Source: Paenibacillus tengchongensis (lineage in GTDB: Bacteria; Bacillota; Bacilli; Paenibacillales; Paenibacillaceae). From it: a stretch of DNA of 64,000 nucleotides. The notes beneath the pieces are model-generated. The model ran no database searches, had not been told where the DNA came from, and saw nothing but the letters and a program-made list of their open reading frames with translations. Below are positions 18,561-27,593 of this stretch, piece after piece. The DNA is taken from contig NZ_WACP01000012.1 in the NCBI RefSeq assembly GCF_008973665.1, positions 62,001 to 126,000 on the forward strand, in the 5' to 3' direction. A program made the position numbers and the translations under genes. Position 1 is the first letter of the stretch; every line of letters begins with the position of its first letter.

Positions 18561-19196
18561 TCAACTAAACATACTTTCGTTCCCATCTGAATCTCCTCTC
18601 AACATTCCTTGATGACCTTCTTTTATTCCATCAGCTGTAAACACATTGAGAATTGTAAGGAAGACTATCTTAATATCAAGTAATAAATTCAAGTTTTTTT
18701 TGTAATAGCCATCAAGTTCCGCCTTGCGTTCTATCGATACCTCATCACGTCCATTGACCTGTGCCCATCCAGTCAAACCTGGTTTTATTTCATAAACTCT
18801 ATATCTATCTCGCTTTTCAATCAGATCTACTTGGTTCCATAAAGCAGGTCGAGGACCTACAACACTCATCTCTCCTTTAAATATATTTATTATCTGAGGT
18901 AATTCATCCAAACTTGTTTTTCTAAGAAACTTGCCTACTTTAGTAATAAAAAAATCAGGATCCTTAAGAAGATGAGTTGGGGTATTACTAGGTGTATCTG
19001 TACGCATTGTTCTAAATTTAAAAATATTAAATTCCCGTTTGTTTTTCCCTACCCTTTTTTGTTTAAAAAAGATTGGACCTTTAGAGTCAAACTTAATAAC
19101 AACTGCGATAAGTAAGAAAAAAGGCCATAATAGGAATATCCCAATTAGCGCCAACAGAAAATCAATAATTTGTTTAAAATAAGCGTAAAAACTCAT
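18561..19196 (-). CDS. Initiating phosphoglycosyltransferase (polyprenyl sugar-1-P transferase)
   Basis: 211 residues from the ATG at 19196 (MSFYAYFKQIIDFLLALIG), with AGGTGA just upstream. One N-terminal membrane helix is followed by the monotopic PGT core: KFDSKGPIFFKQKRVGKN, FKFRTM, RKTSLDELPQIINI, MSVVGPRPAL and PGLTGWAQVNGRD. It transfers a sugar-1-phosphate to undecaprenyl phosphate to begin the repeat unit, of PglC/EpsL type (short, single domain). It is the first gene after the 19251-19284 hairpin. Confidence 0.92.
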   Translation of the reverse strand: MSFYAYFKQIIDFLLALIGIFLLWPFFLLIAVVIKFDSKGPIFFKQKRVGKNKREFNIFKFRTMRTDTPSNTPTHLLKDPDFFITKVGKFLRKTSLDELPQIINIFKGEMSVVGPRPALWNQVDLIEKRDRYRVYEIKPGLTGWAQVNGRDEVSIERKAELDGYYKKNLNLLLDIKIVFLTILNVFTADGIKEGHQGMLRGDSDGNESMFS

Positions 19197-19250
19197 GAGT
19201 TCACCTGATCCTTTTATGTACAATTTATAGGGATGTAATTCCATTATAAA

Positions 19251-19284
19251 TTTGCACAGTCTCTATTTTATGAGACTGTGCAAA
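19251..19284 (-). terminator. Strong hairpin inside the polysaccharide locus
   Basis: TTTGCACAGTCTC (19251-19263) pairs perfectly with GAGACTGTGCAAA (19272-19284), with loop TATTTTAT. On the minus strand it is followed by TTTATAAT. It separates the export/regulation genes (19293-24393) from the repeat-unit genes (2878-19196), so it is a candidate partial terminator or processing site. Confidence 0.7.
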
Positions 19285-19292
19285 TAAAGGCA

Positions 19293-20285
19293 CTAATTCC
19301 CCATTCCCTCAGCAATCTCCATGCCTTTTTGTAATTCCGCCTCAAATGTAGCTCTGTATTCGCCAATAATCGCTGTTGGATATCCGTATTTCGTGAGTTG
19401 TTGTTCCGCATCAGCAACTATACTGTTAAAGCTGGCTGTAAATGAAGACAGTTGCTTCTTACCTTGTGCAAGAAGACTTGACTTAGTTGCCTCATCTGTC
19501 GTGCTAAGGTACTGTATAGCAAGTTCCATTAATGTAGAAGTACTTTGAGATTGCAGCGCTGTAAGCTTAGCTTCGGTTGAGCTGGTAATTTGCTCATATG
19601 TTGGAATAGCTATAGCACTTCCGTCTCCGCTACTTCCTTTGGATGGTGTTGTTGAAGTTCCGGAACTCGTGTTATTATTTGTTGATCCGCTATTAGTACT
19701 ATTAGTTTCTTGATAGGAAGCAGATTTAGCTGTTATAGTTTTTGTCTTCTGATCCCATCCAATAGAATGGCCGACTGATTCTGCAAAGAAACGCAGGGGT
19801 ACATATAACGTCCCATTCACTATGAAACTGGATTGTCCAGTTGGCAAATTCTTAGATGCTTCTTCAAAAATATAACTTGCATTCACTTTATTAAGGACAA
19901 TATTCTTATTGCCGGATGATGCACTGTCCCCTAAATTCATTAAATATTCTTTAATTATAACCAATTCAGAACTATTGGGCTTAGAAACAGTTGCTCTAAT
20001 ATTTTTCGCATCCCAACTCACACTTTTTTGAAGAGCATACGACATAAAACGTAAAGGAACATATGTGGAACTGTTATAAATAAATGTGTATTGTCCGGCA
20101 GGCGGTTGAATACTGACGCCATCAAATATCATCTTAACATTCATCGTTTGAACTTTTACGTTGTTAGCAACCGGGGCCGCTGTAGTTGCAGCAGAAGCAG
20201 ATATTGGAGCTGATGCAGTCAATGGCGAAGCTCCAATTAAAGCTAGTAATAATAAGGCTGTAGCCGGTAATTTCAATTTTGTCAT
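19293..20285 (-). CDS. Secreted protein with two copper-amine-oxidase-type stalk domains
   Basis: 330 residues from the ATG at 20285 (MTKLKLPATALLLLALIG), with AGGAG/GGAAG upstream. It has a cleavable signal peptide ending near ASAATT, then two repeats of the stalk fold with the marker YVPLRFMSYALQKSVSWD (about 75-95) and YVPLRFFAESVGHSIGWD (about 165-185). A Ser/Thr/Asn-rich linker and an alpha-helical C-terminal segment (about 230-330) follow. The stalk domain is non-catalytic and thought to bind cell-wall glycans. It is the second of two secreted genes set between epsC and the initiating transferase, and its start is three bases from the preceding stop. Confidence 0.85.
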   Translation of the reverse strand: MTKLKLPATALLLLALIGASPLTASAPISASAATTAAPVANNVKVQTMNVKMIFDGVSIQPPAGQYTFIYNSSTYVPLRFMSYALQKSVSWDAKNIRATVSKPNSSELVIIKEYLMNLGDSASSGNKNIVLNKVNASYIFEEASKNLPTGQSSFIVNGTLYVPLRFFAESVGHSIGWDQKTKTITAKSASYQETNSTNSGSTNNNTSSGTSTTPSKGSSGDGSAIAIPTYEQITSSTEAKLTALQSQSTSTLMELAIQYLSTTDEATKSSLLAQGKKQLSSFTASFNSIVADAEQQLTKYGYPTAIIGEYRATFEAELQKGMEIAEGMGN

Positions 20286-20286
20286 A

Positions 20287-21054
20287 CTATTCACTTCCTT
20301 CTCCTGATGCTTGAGCCTGTTCCTTTTCAATTGCTTGCATTTCCTCTTCTTCTGCTACAATTTGATCATGCGATAAACCACGACTAACTCCATACTTTTT
20401 AGCAATTTGCGAAAGCTCGTTATACTGATCTTCAGAAACTTTACCTAATATGATTTGACGCGCTTCACGTTTCTCATCAAGCGTCAACCCTCCACTAGCA
20501 AGCTCCTGAAGCCGTTTAATATCCGATAAACTTAGTTCACCCAACACAATCGAGGTCACATTGGCTTTATCCTTAACCGTTACATTTTCTTGAATTTCTT
20601 TAGCCTTCTCTGTGGAGACCTGGGCGGTGTACCCATCGGTTGTATTCCCCTTTTCTTCGTTCCCAGTTGGCTTATTTGTCGCATTATTATTGTCAGCACC
20701 TGAATTAGTAGCAGTTGTAGATGCTGGTTTATCAGTCACTTGCTTTGTAGGTGATGATGTAACTGGTGAAGGTGTTTCTGGAGGTGACGTTACAGTCTCC
20801 TCTGTGTTATTGATCCCGGTTGTTTCTGTAGGTGTGACAGTTTGTGATGGTTCTTCTGAGTTCTCAGCAGTGGCCATTGGCGGTTCTGTAACTTCGCTCG
20901 AAGTTGTTTCGTCTATAACACTTTCATCCTCAAAACTAGTAGCCATGGAATTCATTAACTTGTCCACAGCATAGTTAGCTGCAAACAGGCCTCCTACACC
21001 AAGAACCACAATGATCGACGCTACCCAAATCAAGACCTTCTTCCATCTCTGCAT
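20287..21054 (-). CDS. Membrane-anchored extracellular protein with long Ser/Thr/Pro linker
   Basis: 255 residues from the ATG at 21054, with GGAGGG 7 bases before. An N-terminal anchor helix (VLIWVASIIVVLGVGGLFAA) is followed by about 100 residues of Thr/Ser/Pro/Glu/Asn-rich disordered linker. A charged helical C-terminal domain (about 150-255) then contains the repeated-looking pieces ELSLSDIKRLQELA and KVSEDQYNELSQIAKKYG. No known family recognised. The position in the EPS operon, directly followed by a stalk-domain protein, suggests a surface role in polysaccharide assembly or retention (inference). Confidence 0.8.
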   Translation of the reverse strand: MQRWKKVLIWVASIIVVLGVGGLFAANYAVDKLMNSMATSFEDESVIDETTSSEVTEPPMATAENSEEPSQTVTPTETTGINNTEETVTSPPETPSPVTSSPTKQVTDKPASTTATNSGADNNNATNKPTGNEEKGNTTDGYTAQVSTEKAKEIQENVTVKDKANVTSIVLGELSLSDIKRLQELASGGLTLDEKREARQIILGKVSEDQYNELSQIAKKYGVSRGLSHDQIVAEEEEMQAIEKEQAQASGEGSE

Positions 21055-21076
21055 TGCAAAACCCTCCAAACCGTTA

Positions 21077-22909
21077 TTAACTTATTGCTGCCTGCGCGAC
21101 TGGCTGCATAGGAACAATCTGATTAATTACTTCTCTAATCGCCGCAGGTTCTTCAGTTAACACACGTTCCAGACGTTTAAATTCCAGTTCAAGCTGATTC
21201 TGGCTAATGACATTTGGTTTACCTATAAATATACGGTCATTTTGGGTAGACCCCAAGTTCTCTTCCGCAGTCAGTAATTCTTCGTATAGCTTCTCACCTT
21301 CACGAATACCACTAAAGACGATATCAATGTCTTTGTAAGGTTCATACCCGGATAAGGTAATTAAATCTTCTGCCAAGGTGAGAATCTTCACCGGTTCACC
21401 CATATCAAGAACGAAGACTTCTCCACCTCTAGCGAAGGAACCTGACTGAATGACCAACTGTACAGCTTCTGGAATCGTCATGAAGTAACGTACCATTTCC
21501 GGATGGGTGACAGTAACCGGGCCACCGGCAGAAATCTGTTGCTTAAATGCCGGTATAACGCTCCCCCGGCTTCCCAATACATTACCAAAACGCACAGCAG
21601 AGAATTTTGTTGTACTTGTTGTGTTCAGACTCTGCACATACATTTCAGCGATTCGCTTAGTAGCGCCCATTACGCTGGTCGGATTGACGGCTTTGTCAGA
21701 AGAGATCAGTACAAACCGTTCAGCACCGAACTTATCTGCCGCATCTGCGACATTTCGTGTTCCGAAGACATTATTTTTAATCGCTTCCGAAGGGTTGCGC
21801 TCCATTAAGGGAACGTGTTTATGTGCTGCCGCATGAAAGACAACATCCGGACGATAATCGCTAAAGATATCCATGATTCGTGTGCGATCTTGTACATCTG
21901 CAATCAATGTTACAATCTGCAAGTATGGAAATTTCTTGCGAAGCTCCATCTCTATCGTGTAAATACTGTTCTCACCGTGACCGAGAATAAGTAGTTTACT
22001 AGGTGCATATGGTGATATTTGCCGGCAAAGTTCTGAACCGATAGAACCACCAGCTCCAGTAACCAACACCGTCTTGTTGTGTACATAGCCCAAGATGCTG
22101 TTCATATCCGCTACGATGGGTTCGCGCCCCAACAAATCTTCTACGCTAACGTCACGCAGCTTCTTAACTGATATCTTCCCGGCTATCAAATCATTCAAGG
22201 CCGGAATAATCTTCAGCTTGGCACCAGTTGCCTTAGATAGATTAATAATTTCAGATATCTCCGAACGCGAAACCGAAGGCATTGCAATGATAATCTCTTG
22301 AATATCCCGTTCCTTGACAATACGCGGGATATCATAGCGGTTCCCAAGGACTGGAACACCCATAATCATCATATGGTACTTGTCCTTGCTGTCATCGATG
22401 AAACCTACAAGCTTTGTCCCCGCAAACGATGGACCCGTCAATTCTCTGGCAATCAGGATCCCACAATCTCCTGCCCCGATAATGAGCGTATGTACCACTG
22501 TATCCTGTACAGGATTCTTGCTGCTGCGGAACATCCTCCAGCAGAAACGGACGCCTCCTACCAGCAACAAAATCGTCTCCACCGAGCGTACTTCAACACT
22601 AAATGGAACTTGTCCAGGGAGTACAATCAGCGAGGCTACATAGGAGATTAATGCTCCGACTACAATGGCTTTGAATACCGAAATAATCTCACCGATACTG
22701 GCGTACTGCCAAATCCGGCGGTACAATCCAAAATAGACCAAACTCCCTCCGAAAACAAAGGAGGAAATCAATCCATACCCTATCATTTGCGATACGTATT
22801 CACCGGGAATATGACCTTGAAAGCGAAAGAGGTAGGAAGTCACAACGCTGAACCAGATTATCGCTATGTCGATCATAAACAACATAAACACTCTTGTTTT
22901 AGCTGTCAT
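21077..22909 (-). CDS. epsC: EpsC/CapD-like nucleotide-sugar 4,6-dehydratase, membrane-bound
   Basis: 610 residues from the ATG at 22909; GGAGG lies about 8 bases upstream and overlaps the longer TTG reading. Four N-terminal membrane helices (about 5-115) are followed by a first Rossmann domain (LIIGAGDCGILIARE) and the catalytic SDR domain with TGAGGSIGSELCRQI, HAAAHKHVPLME and SSDKAVNPTSVMGATKR. The Met in place of the usual catalytic Tyr (SVMGATK) is characteristic of the FlaA1/CapD/PglF group that dehydrates UDP-GlcNAc. It should make the UDP-4-keto sugar from which the first sugar is built. Confidence 0.9.
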   Translation of the reverse strand: MTAKTRVFMLFMIDIAIIWFSVVTSYLFRFQGHIPGEYVSQMIGYGLISSFVFGGSLVYFGLYRRIWQYASIGEIISVFKAIVVGALISYVASLIVLPGQVPFSVEVRSVETILLLVGGVRFCWRMFRSSKNPVQDTVVHTLIIGAGDCGILIARELTGPSFAGTKLVGFIDDSKDKYHMMIMGVPVLGNRYDIPRIVKERDIQEIIIAMPSVSRSEISEIINLSKATGAKLKIIPALNDLIAGKISVKKLRDVSVEDLLGREPIVADMNSILGYVHNKTVLVTGAGGSIGSELCRQISPYAPSKLLILGHGENSIYTIEMELRKKFPYLQIVTLIADVQDRTRIMDIFSDYRPDVVFHAAAHKHVPLMERNPSEAIKNNVFGTRNVADAADKFGAERFVLISSDKAVNPTSVMGATKRIAEMYVQSLNTTSTTKFSAVRFGNVLGSRGSVIPAFKQQISAGGPVTVTHPEMVRYFMTIPEAVQLVIQSGSFARGGEVFVLDMGEPVKILTLAEDLITLSGYEPYKDIDIVFSGIREGEKLYEELLTAEENLGSTQNDRIFIGKPNVISQNQLELEFKRLERVLTEEPAAIREVINQIVPMQPVAQAAIS

Positions 22910-22949
22910 TTTTAGTGCCTCCAAAAATAACCAATTCTATTTAGGAGCG

Positions 22950-23636
22950 TCAGTTCCCGTAATAGTAATAATAATATCCTTCACTGGCTTTGCGTTTGAC
23001 GTTGTTAAGTACAACACCCAACATTTTGGCTCCCACGCGGTCAAGATTACTCTTGGCCTTGGCAGCAATTTCCCGTTTCACCTTACCGTAGCTCACTACC
23101 ATAATTACGCCGTCGCTCTTGGAAGCAATAATCTGCGCATCGGTTACTGCAAGCAGAGGTGGTGTATCAACAAGGACAACATCATACAATTGGCGCAATT
23201 CCTGCAATAGTGCATTCATCCGGTTGGAAGCCATCATTTCGGCAGGATTCGGAGGAATCGGGCCTGAGGTAAGAATCGATAGATTAGCAATATCTGATAC
23301 TTGTATTGCTTCTTTGAGAGACGACTGCTGTGACAACAGCGAAGATAGTCCATGACGGTTGCTGAGCGAGAACGTTTTATGGGCTGTCGGTTTACGGAGA
23401 TCACCATCAATTAATAGTACCTTCTTGTCAGCTTGCGCATAAGCTGCAGCCAGGTTGGCTGTAACCGTTGATTTACCTTCTTCCGGACCGGTTGAAGTGA
23501 CCATAATAACCTGAATCCGTTCATCTACAGACGAGAAATCGATATTCGTCCGCAGTGTCCGAAAAGCTTCCGATACCGGCGAACGTGGATTGGTCACGGT
23601 GATTAGATGGCGTTGTTTACTTGGCTGCTGTGACAT
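22950..23636 (-). CDS. BY-type tyrosine kinase (CpsD/EpsB/YwqD)
   Basis: 228 residues. Walker A is in STGPEEGKSTVTANLA, A' in LLIDGDLRKPTAH and Walker B in VVLVDTPPLL. The C-terminus ends in a tyrosine cluster, YYYYYY plus GN, the autophosphorylation tail of bacterial tyrosine kinases. It overlaps the upstream Wzz-like gene by 20 bases. The two halves together form the split activator/kinase system that controls chain length. The cognate phosphatase is at 26573-27355. Confidence 0.93.
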   Translation of the reverse strand: MSQQPSKQRHLITVTNPRSPVSEAFRTLRTNIDFSSVDERIQVIMVTSTGPEEGKSTVTANLAAAYAQADKKVLLIDGDLRKPTAHKTFSLSNRHGLSSLLSQQSSLKEAIQVSDIANLSILTSGPIPPNPAEMMASNRMNALLQELRQLYDVVLVDTPPLLAVTDAQIIASKSDGVIMVVSYGKVKREIAAKAKSNLDRVGAKMLGVVLNNVKRKASEGYYYYYYGN

Positions 23637-24393
23637 GATCGAGTTCTCCCGCCTTTCTGCTTAACGTCTGAGCCTGAGTTTCAGTATGCTTTATTTCTTC
23701 TTGGCCTAGTCTGGTGATCATAGCAATAGTTGAAAGTCCCAGATACTTCTCGATGTCCGCTTCTGTTTTGATCGTATCGTCCATATACTCCAGCAAGAAG
23801 GCTATTCCAAGACCAATCATCAAGGAAAGAATAAATGCAATAGCTAGATTCAAAACTACATTCGGTTCTACCGGTCCGGGTTTTACCGGAGGATTAACTT
23901 TGGCCTCATTAAGAATCGATACATTCTCCACACTAAATAAGGAAGGAATTTCCTGTTTAAATACAAGTGAAATGGCATTTACGATTTCCGCGGCTCTTTG
24001 ATATGAATTATCTCGAACGACAAGTGTCATCACCTGCGTATTATTTACAGAACTCACATTAACTGTCTTCAGTAACTCTTCGGCAGTTGTATTGAATTGC
24101 GGATAATCCTTGGCAACAACATCGAGTATAGCTGGTGTCTTAATTATTTCTTTATACGTATTAATCAGCTGAATATTGGTATTAATTTGGTTCAGGTCCA
24201 GTTGCGTGCCTACAGCCTGTGTAGGGGTCTGATTAACAATAATCTTGGTAGAAGCTTCGTATACGGGCTTCTTAATATAAAGACTGTATATACCGGCCAA
24301 TAAACAAACCACGACGACGATACTGACAATCATCCACAGTCTCTTCCTGATAATCTGGAAATAATCGCGAAGATCCAATTCTTGTGCTGACAA
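23617..24393 (-). CDS. Wzz-family polysaccharide co-polymerase / kinase activator (YveK/CapA)
   Basis: 258 residues, with a TTG start at 24393 (GGAGGG 8 bases upstream). There are two membrane helices (about 20-38 and 178-198) around an extracellular helical domain, and a proline-rich segment before the second helix (KVNPPVKPGPVEPN). This is the standard Wzz architecture. The cytoplasmic tail (about 200-258) should activate the BY-kinase encoded next, whose gene it overlaps. It is the first gene after the SLH-gene terminator. Confidence 0.9.
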   Translation of the reverse strand: MSAQELDLRDYFQIIRKRLWMIVSIVVVVCLLAGIYSLYIKKPVYEASTKIIVNQTPTQAVGTQLDLNQINTNIQLINTYKEIIKTPAILDVVAKDYPQFNTTAEELLKTVNVSSVNNTQVMTLVVRDNSYQRAAEIVNAISLVFKQEIPSLFSVENVSILNEAKVNPPVKPGPVEPNVVLNLAIAFILSLMIGLGIAFLLEYMDDTIKTEADIEKYLGLSTIAMITRLGQEEIKHTETQAQTLSRKAGELDHVTAAK

Positions 24394-24440
24394 CTGAATT
24401 TCCCTCCAAGCTGTTTCAGTAATCTTTCAGTTTCCCCTCA

Positions 24441-24474
24441 AAAAAGTGCCTCCTCTCACCTTGACGAGAGGAGG
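24441..24474 (-). terminator. Terminator after the SLH protein gene
   Basis: GCCTCCTCTC (24448-24457) pairs with GAGAGGAGGC (24465-24474), and the minus strand continues into a T-run (complement of A's from 24440). It lies between the SLH gene and the Wzz gene. The polysaccharide operon therefore needs either read-through or a promoter within 24394-24447; no clear promoter is visible there. Confidence 0.85.
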
Positions 24475-24494
24475 CCCTCCTTGCTTACATATGA

Positions 24495-26486
24495 TTACTT
24501 AAAGTTAATTGTACGGTAGATGATAACCGCTGCTTCAGCACGGTTAGCTGTGTCGTTCGGGTTGAACTTGCCGGCATTTCCAATTACCAGGTTATTGCTA
24601 GCTGCAAAGGCTACGCCATCTTTCAAGGAAGCAGCGATCTTCGAAGCATCGGTGAATTTGCTCAGCGATGCTGTGTTCGAAGTAGCAGCAGGGTTAAGTG
24701 ATTTAACTGCACGGGCGATCATGGTTGCCATTTCGGCGCGTGTGATCGAAGCATTCGGATCGAACTGAGTTGCGCTGCGGCCAGTGATAATGCCCTTCTC
24801 AGCGGCAACAGCAACATATGAAGCATACCAAGCGGTTGCGCTAACGTCGCTGAAGTTCTCAGTTGCTGTGCTGTTCTCCAGGTTCAGACCGCGAACCAGC
24901 ATTTTGGCGAATTCAGCGCGGGTAACGTTATTCTTCGGAGCGAACTTACCGGCTCCCACACCTTCGATTGCACCCTTAGCGGCTACAACCTGAATCTGTC
25001 TGCCAGCCCAAGCTTGAACTGAGGCAGTATCTGTAAAGCTCACTTTGTTCTCAACTACAGCGTAGGAAGAGAAAGTTTCGCGATTCTCAACGATTACGTT
25101 ACCGTCTACCACACCGCCGTGGAATTCAAGGGCACCGTACACTACCTTGGCAACGGAGAGTAATTCTTTATCCAGACCAGTAGTATCAGCAAGCGGAAGC
25201 TTGATTGTCAGAGGCTGTTTGAAGACAGTGGTCTTCACACCGCCAACAGTCAATTCAAAATTATAAACCTTGGAAGCCAGCTTCTGTGTAGAAACCGAAG
25301 TTACTGCTGTGTTATCCAGTGTAGCAGCTGTGAAGGTAACAGCATCGCCGAACTGAGCAATCGGAATTGCAATTGTCAGACCATTGAAGGTCAAAGCGAT
25401 GTTGGCAATGCCTTTAGCCTTGGCGGCATCAATGATAGCTTTAGACAATGGCACTTCCACATTCTTGGCATCTACAGTTCCCAGGTTCAGGGTAAATGTA
25501 AGACCAGTCTTGCCAGTGTTAGCAGCCAACAAGCTATCAAATGCTTTCAGTACATCTGCGTCAACAAGTTTGAGAGTAGCTTTGTCTCCGCTGATGCTTA
25601 CGAGCTTAGAAACATCATAAACACCGGTTGTAGCATCAAGAGCTGGTGTAGTAATAACAGTAACACCGCCGTTGCCCGTGCTAGGATTGCTGCCTCCGTC
25701 CGCTTTCAAATACAGATCGTAGTAGGCACCTACAACAACCAGAGCAGCCGCTTTACCCTTATCAGCAACAGACTTTGGAAAATTGTCTTTCACTGCTAAA
25801 AGATCATCCAAGGTAATTCCAAAATCATTCAGACCATTTACCACATTCTGAACAGTAGATGAACCCACTTTAACTTTCAGAACAGCCTCTTTCACTTGTT
25901 TAAATATTGCACTGTCTTTATTTTGAAGGTCAACAATAAGCGATGCTTGGTTTATACCTTTAAGAAGCGGAATAATAGCTTGCTCAGCGTCATAGGCGGC
26001 GTTATAAACCTGCTCAACTGTAAGATCAGGTAATCCAACCTCGGTACCAATTTTCTTCAACAAATCTTTATAAGCTTGGTAATTCGGAGATTGCTGAATA
26101 TCAGTGATTGCTGAATAGTCCGGAGTATAATAGGAATTCACAACTTCAACATACAGATCGTACAAAAGCTCTTTGTCATCTGTTGTCAAGAAATCCAATT
26201 GATCTACTACTGGTGCAAAAGCTTCTTCCAACTGGGGATAGGTTAAACCCTGAAGTGCAGTACGGAAATCTTGAAGAACTTTTTTATCCGTAACGTCTAA
26301 TGTGTTGTACAAAGCAGTTGCACGGGCCTTCAACGTAGTAAGAATCTCGTTACTAGTAGCCGCAGAAGCTACGCTAACACCCAGGTGCTTAGCCAAGCCT
26401 TCGGTGCTGAATGGAAAACCTGCAAAGGATGCAGCTGTCATGCTCGCTGCGAGTGTAGTTACTGCTAATTTCTTCTTCAAACTCAC
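24495..26486 (-). CDS. Secreted S-layer-homology (SLH) domain surface protein
   Basis: 663 residues. A signal peptide (KKKLAVTTLAASMTAASFAG...) is cleaved near SVASAAT. A helical region (about 45-265) is followed by a beta-rich region (about 270-480), then three C-terminal SLH repeats (about 485-663) with the markers FAPKNNVTRAEFAKML, FDPNASITRAEMATMI and FNPNDTANRAEAAVII. SLH triplets bind pyruvylated secondary cell-wall polymer. It is located between the CpsB phosphatase and the Wzz/kinase genes, and followed by its own terminator. Whether it binds the polysaccharide made here is unknown. Confidence 0.9.
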   Translation of the reverse strand: MSLKKKLAVTTLAASMTAASFAGFPFSTEGLAKHLGVSVASAATSNEILTTLKARATALYNTLDVTDKKVLQDFRTALQGLTYPQLEEAFAPVVDQLDFLTTDDKELLYDLYVEVVNSYYTPDYSAITDIQQSPNYQAYKDLLKKIGTEVGLPDLTVEQVYNAAYDAEQAIIPLLKGINQASLIVDLQNKDSAIFKQVKEAVLKVKVGSSTVQNVVNGLNDFGITLDDLLAVKDNFPKSVADKGKAAALVVVGAYYDLYLKADGGSNPSTGNGGVTVITTPALDATTGVYDVSKLVSISGDKATLKLVDADVLKAFDSLLAANTGKTGLTFTLNLGTVDAKNVEVPLSKAIIDAAKAKGIANIALTFNGLTIAIPIAQFGDAVTFTAATLDNTAVTSVSTQKLASKVYNFELTVGGVKTTVFKQPLTIKLPLADTTGLDKELLSVAKVVYGALEFHGGVVDGNVIVENRETFSSYAVVENKVSFTDTASVQAWAGRQIQVVAAKGAIEGVGAGKFAPKNNVTRAEFAKMLVRGLNLENSTATENFSDVSATAWYASYVAVAAEKGIITGRSATQFDPNASITRAEMATMIARAVKSLNPAATSNTASLSKFTDASKIAASLKDGVAFAASNNLVIGNAGKFNPNDTANRAEAAVIIYRTINFK

Positions 26487-26572
26487 TGCTCATCCACCTC
26501 TTCTAATATGTATTTATTAATAATATGACAATCACCCAGTAATACCCATTCTACCATCAATTTTCATAGAGG

Positions 26573-27355
26573 TCACCCTCTGCGGGAAAAAATTCCGAAC
26601 ATTCTTTGACGCAAGTTGCGGGAACCGTTATAAATCGCACGAATCAGCTCGCCATTTTCGACAATATTTCGGGAATTTTGTTGAAAAAAGTCGAATGTTG
26701 CGGATCCCAACTCTTTCTCTACCACTCTGTACGCTTCACTTAATCCAAAAGGACGATGGCCGCTGTCATGCGCATCCGAGGCGATCACATGCACCAGATT
26801 CCGCCGGCACAGATCCAGCGACAGCTTCTGCAGCTTGCTGCCGAAGACTCCGGCCAGACTCTGGGCCGTGACTTGCCCGACAGCTCCAAGGTCGATCAAT
26901 TTCTCCAGCTTGCGCGGATCGTCCGCCACCTCGCTGTTGCGCTCCGGGTGGGCGATAACCGGTATGAGACCCTGAATCACCAGTTCATGGCAGGTCTCTT
27001 CCATATTGCGCGGCACCCGCGACGATGGCATCTCCAGAAGGATGTACCGCGTTCCCGCCAGCGTCAGAAGCTCTCCCCGTTCCAGGTCGGCCAACAGGTC
27101 GCCATAGACGCGGATCTCTTGTCCGGCAAGCACCTGTACAGGAATACCCGCCTCCTGCAGCCGCTCTTGCAGCTCAGGCACCAGCTCATTAATCCGTGAA
27201 GCCGGATTCAGATACACCCCGTTGGCGTGATGGGGCGTTGCGATTACAGCAGTAATGCCGTCTTGATGCGCGTCCTGCGCCATGGCGAGAGCTGCTGCCC
27301 AATCGGCAGCCCCGTCGTCAACAAAGGGTAGAATATGGCTATGGATATCTATCAT
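26573..27355 (-). CDS. Manganese-dependent tyrosine-protein phosphatase (CpsB/YwqE, PHP fold)
   Basis: 260 residues. PHP metal-binding motifs are MIDIHSHILPFVDDG, IATPHHANG, PVIAHPERN and VIASDAHDSGHRP. It belongs to the family that dephosphorylates BY-kinase tyrosine tails. It is the most upstream gene of the polysaccharide locus and is separated from the kinase by the SLH gene. No strong ribosome binding site is visible just before the ATG (GGGG lies about 15 bases away), suggesting modest expression. Confidence 0.92.
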   Translation of the reverse strand: MIDIHSHILPFVDDGAADWAAALAMAQDAHQDGITAVIATPHHANGVYLNPASRINELVPELQERLQEAGIPVQVLAGQEIRVYGDLLADLERGELLTLAGTRYILLEMPSSRVPRNMEETCHELVIQGLIPVIAHPERNSEVADDPRKLEKLIDLGAVGQVTAQSLAGVFGSKLQKLSLDLCRRNLVHVIASDAHDSGHRPFGLSEAYRVVEKELGSATFDFFQQNSRNIVENGELIRAIYNGSRNLRQRMFGIFSRRG

Positions 27356-27402
27356 ATGCTTAATATCGGCCCCTCTCCAGACAAATATTATAGAGTTTCC
27401 CG

Positions 27403-27435
27403 AAAAAAAACAACCATTTCACTGGGAAATGATTG
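27403..27435 (-). terminator. Terminator of the lonA-ysxC transcript
   Basis: CAACCATTTC (27411-27420) pairs with GAAATGATTG (27426-27435), with one wobble. Eight T's follow on the minus strand (27403-27410). It lies between ysxC and the CpsB phosphatase gene, so the phosphatase and polysaccharide genes need their own promoter in 27356-27402. Confidence 0.8.
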
Positions 27436-27593
27436 CTGAAAAGGAAAAGTAAATAATGGGTGATTACCCTGTTTATAACTCCCCACTAGCACAAGCTTCC
27501 TATTAGAAATAACCCTCTGCCAGTCTAGCAGAAAATCAGGATTAGAAGAAGCCTATAGATATAAAATATAACCGGCAGCTGATCGACAGCCGT

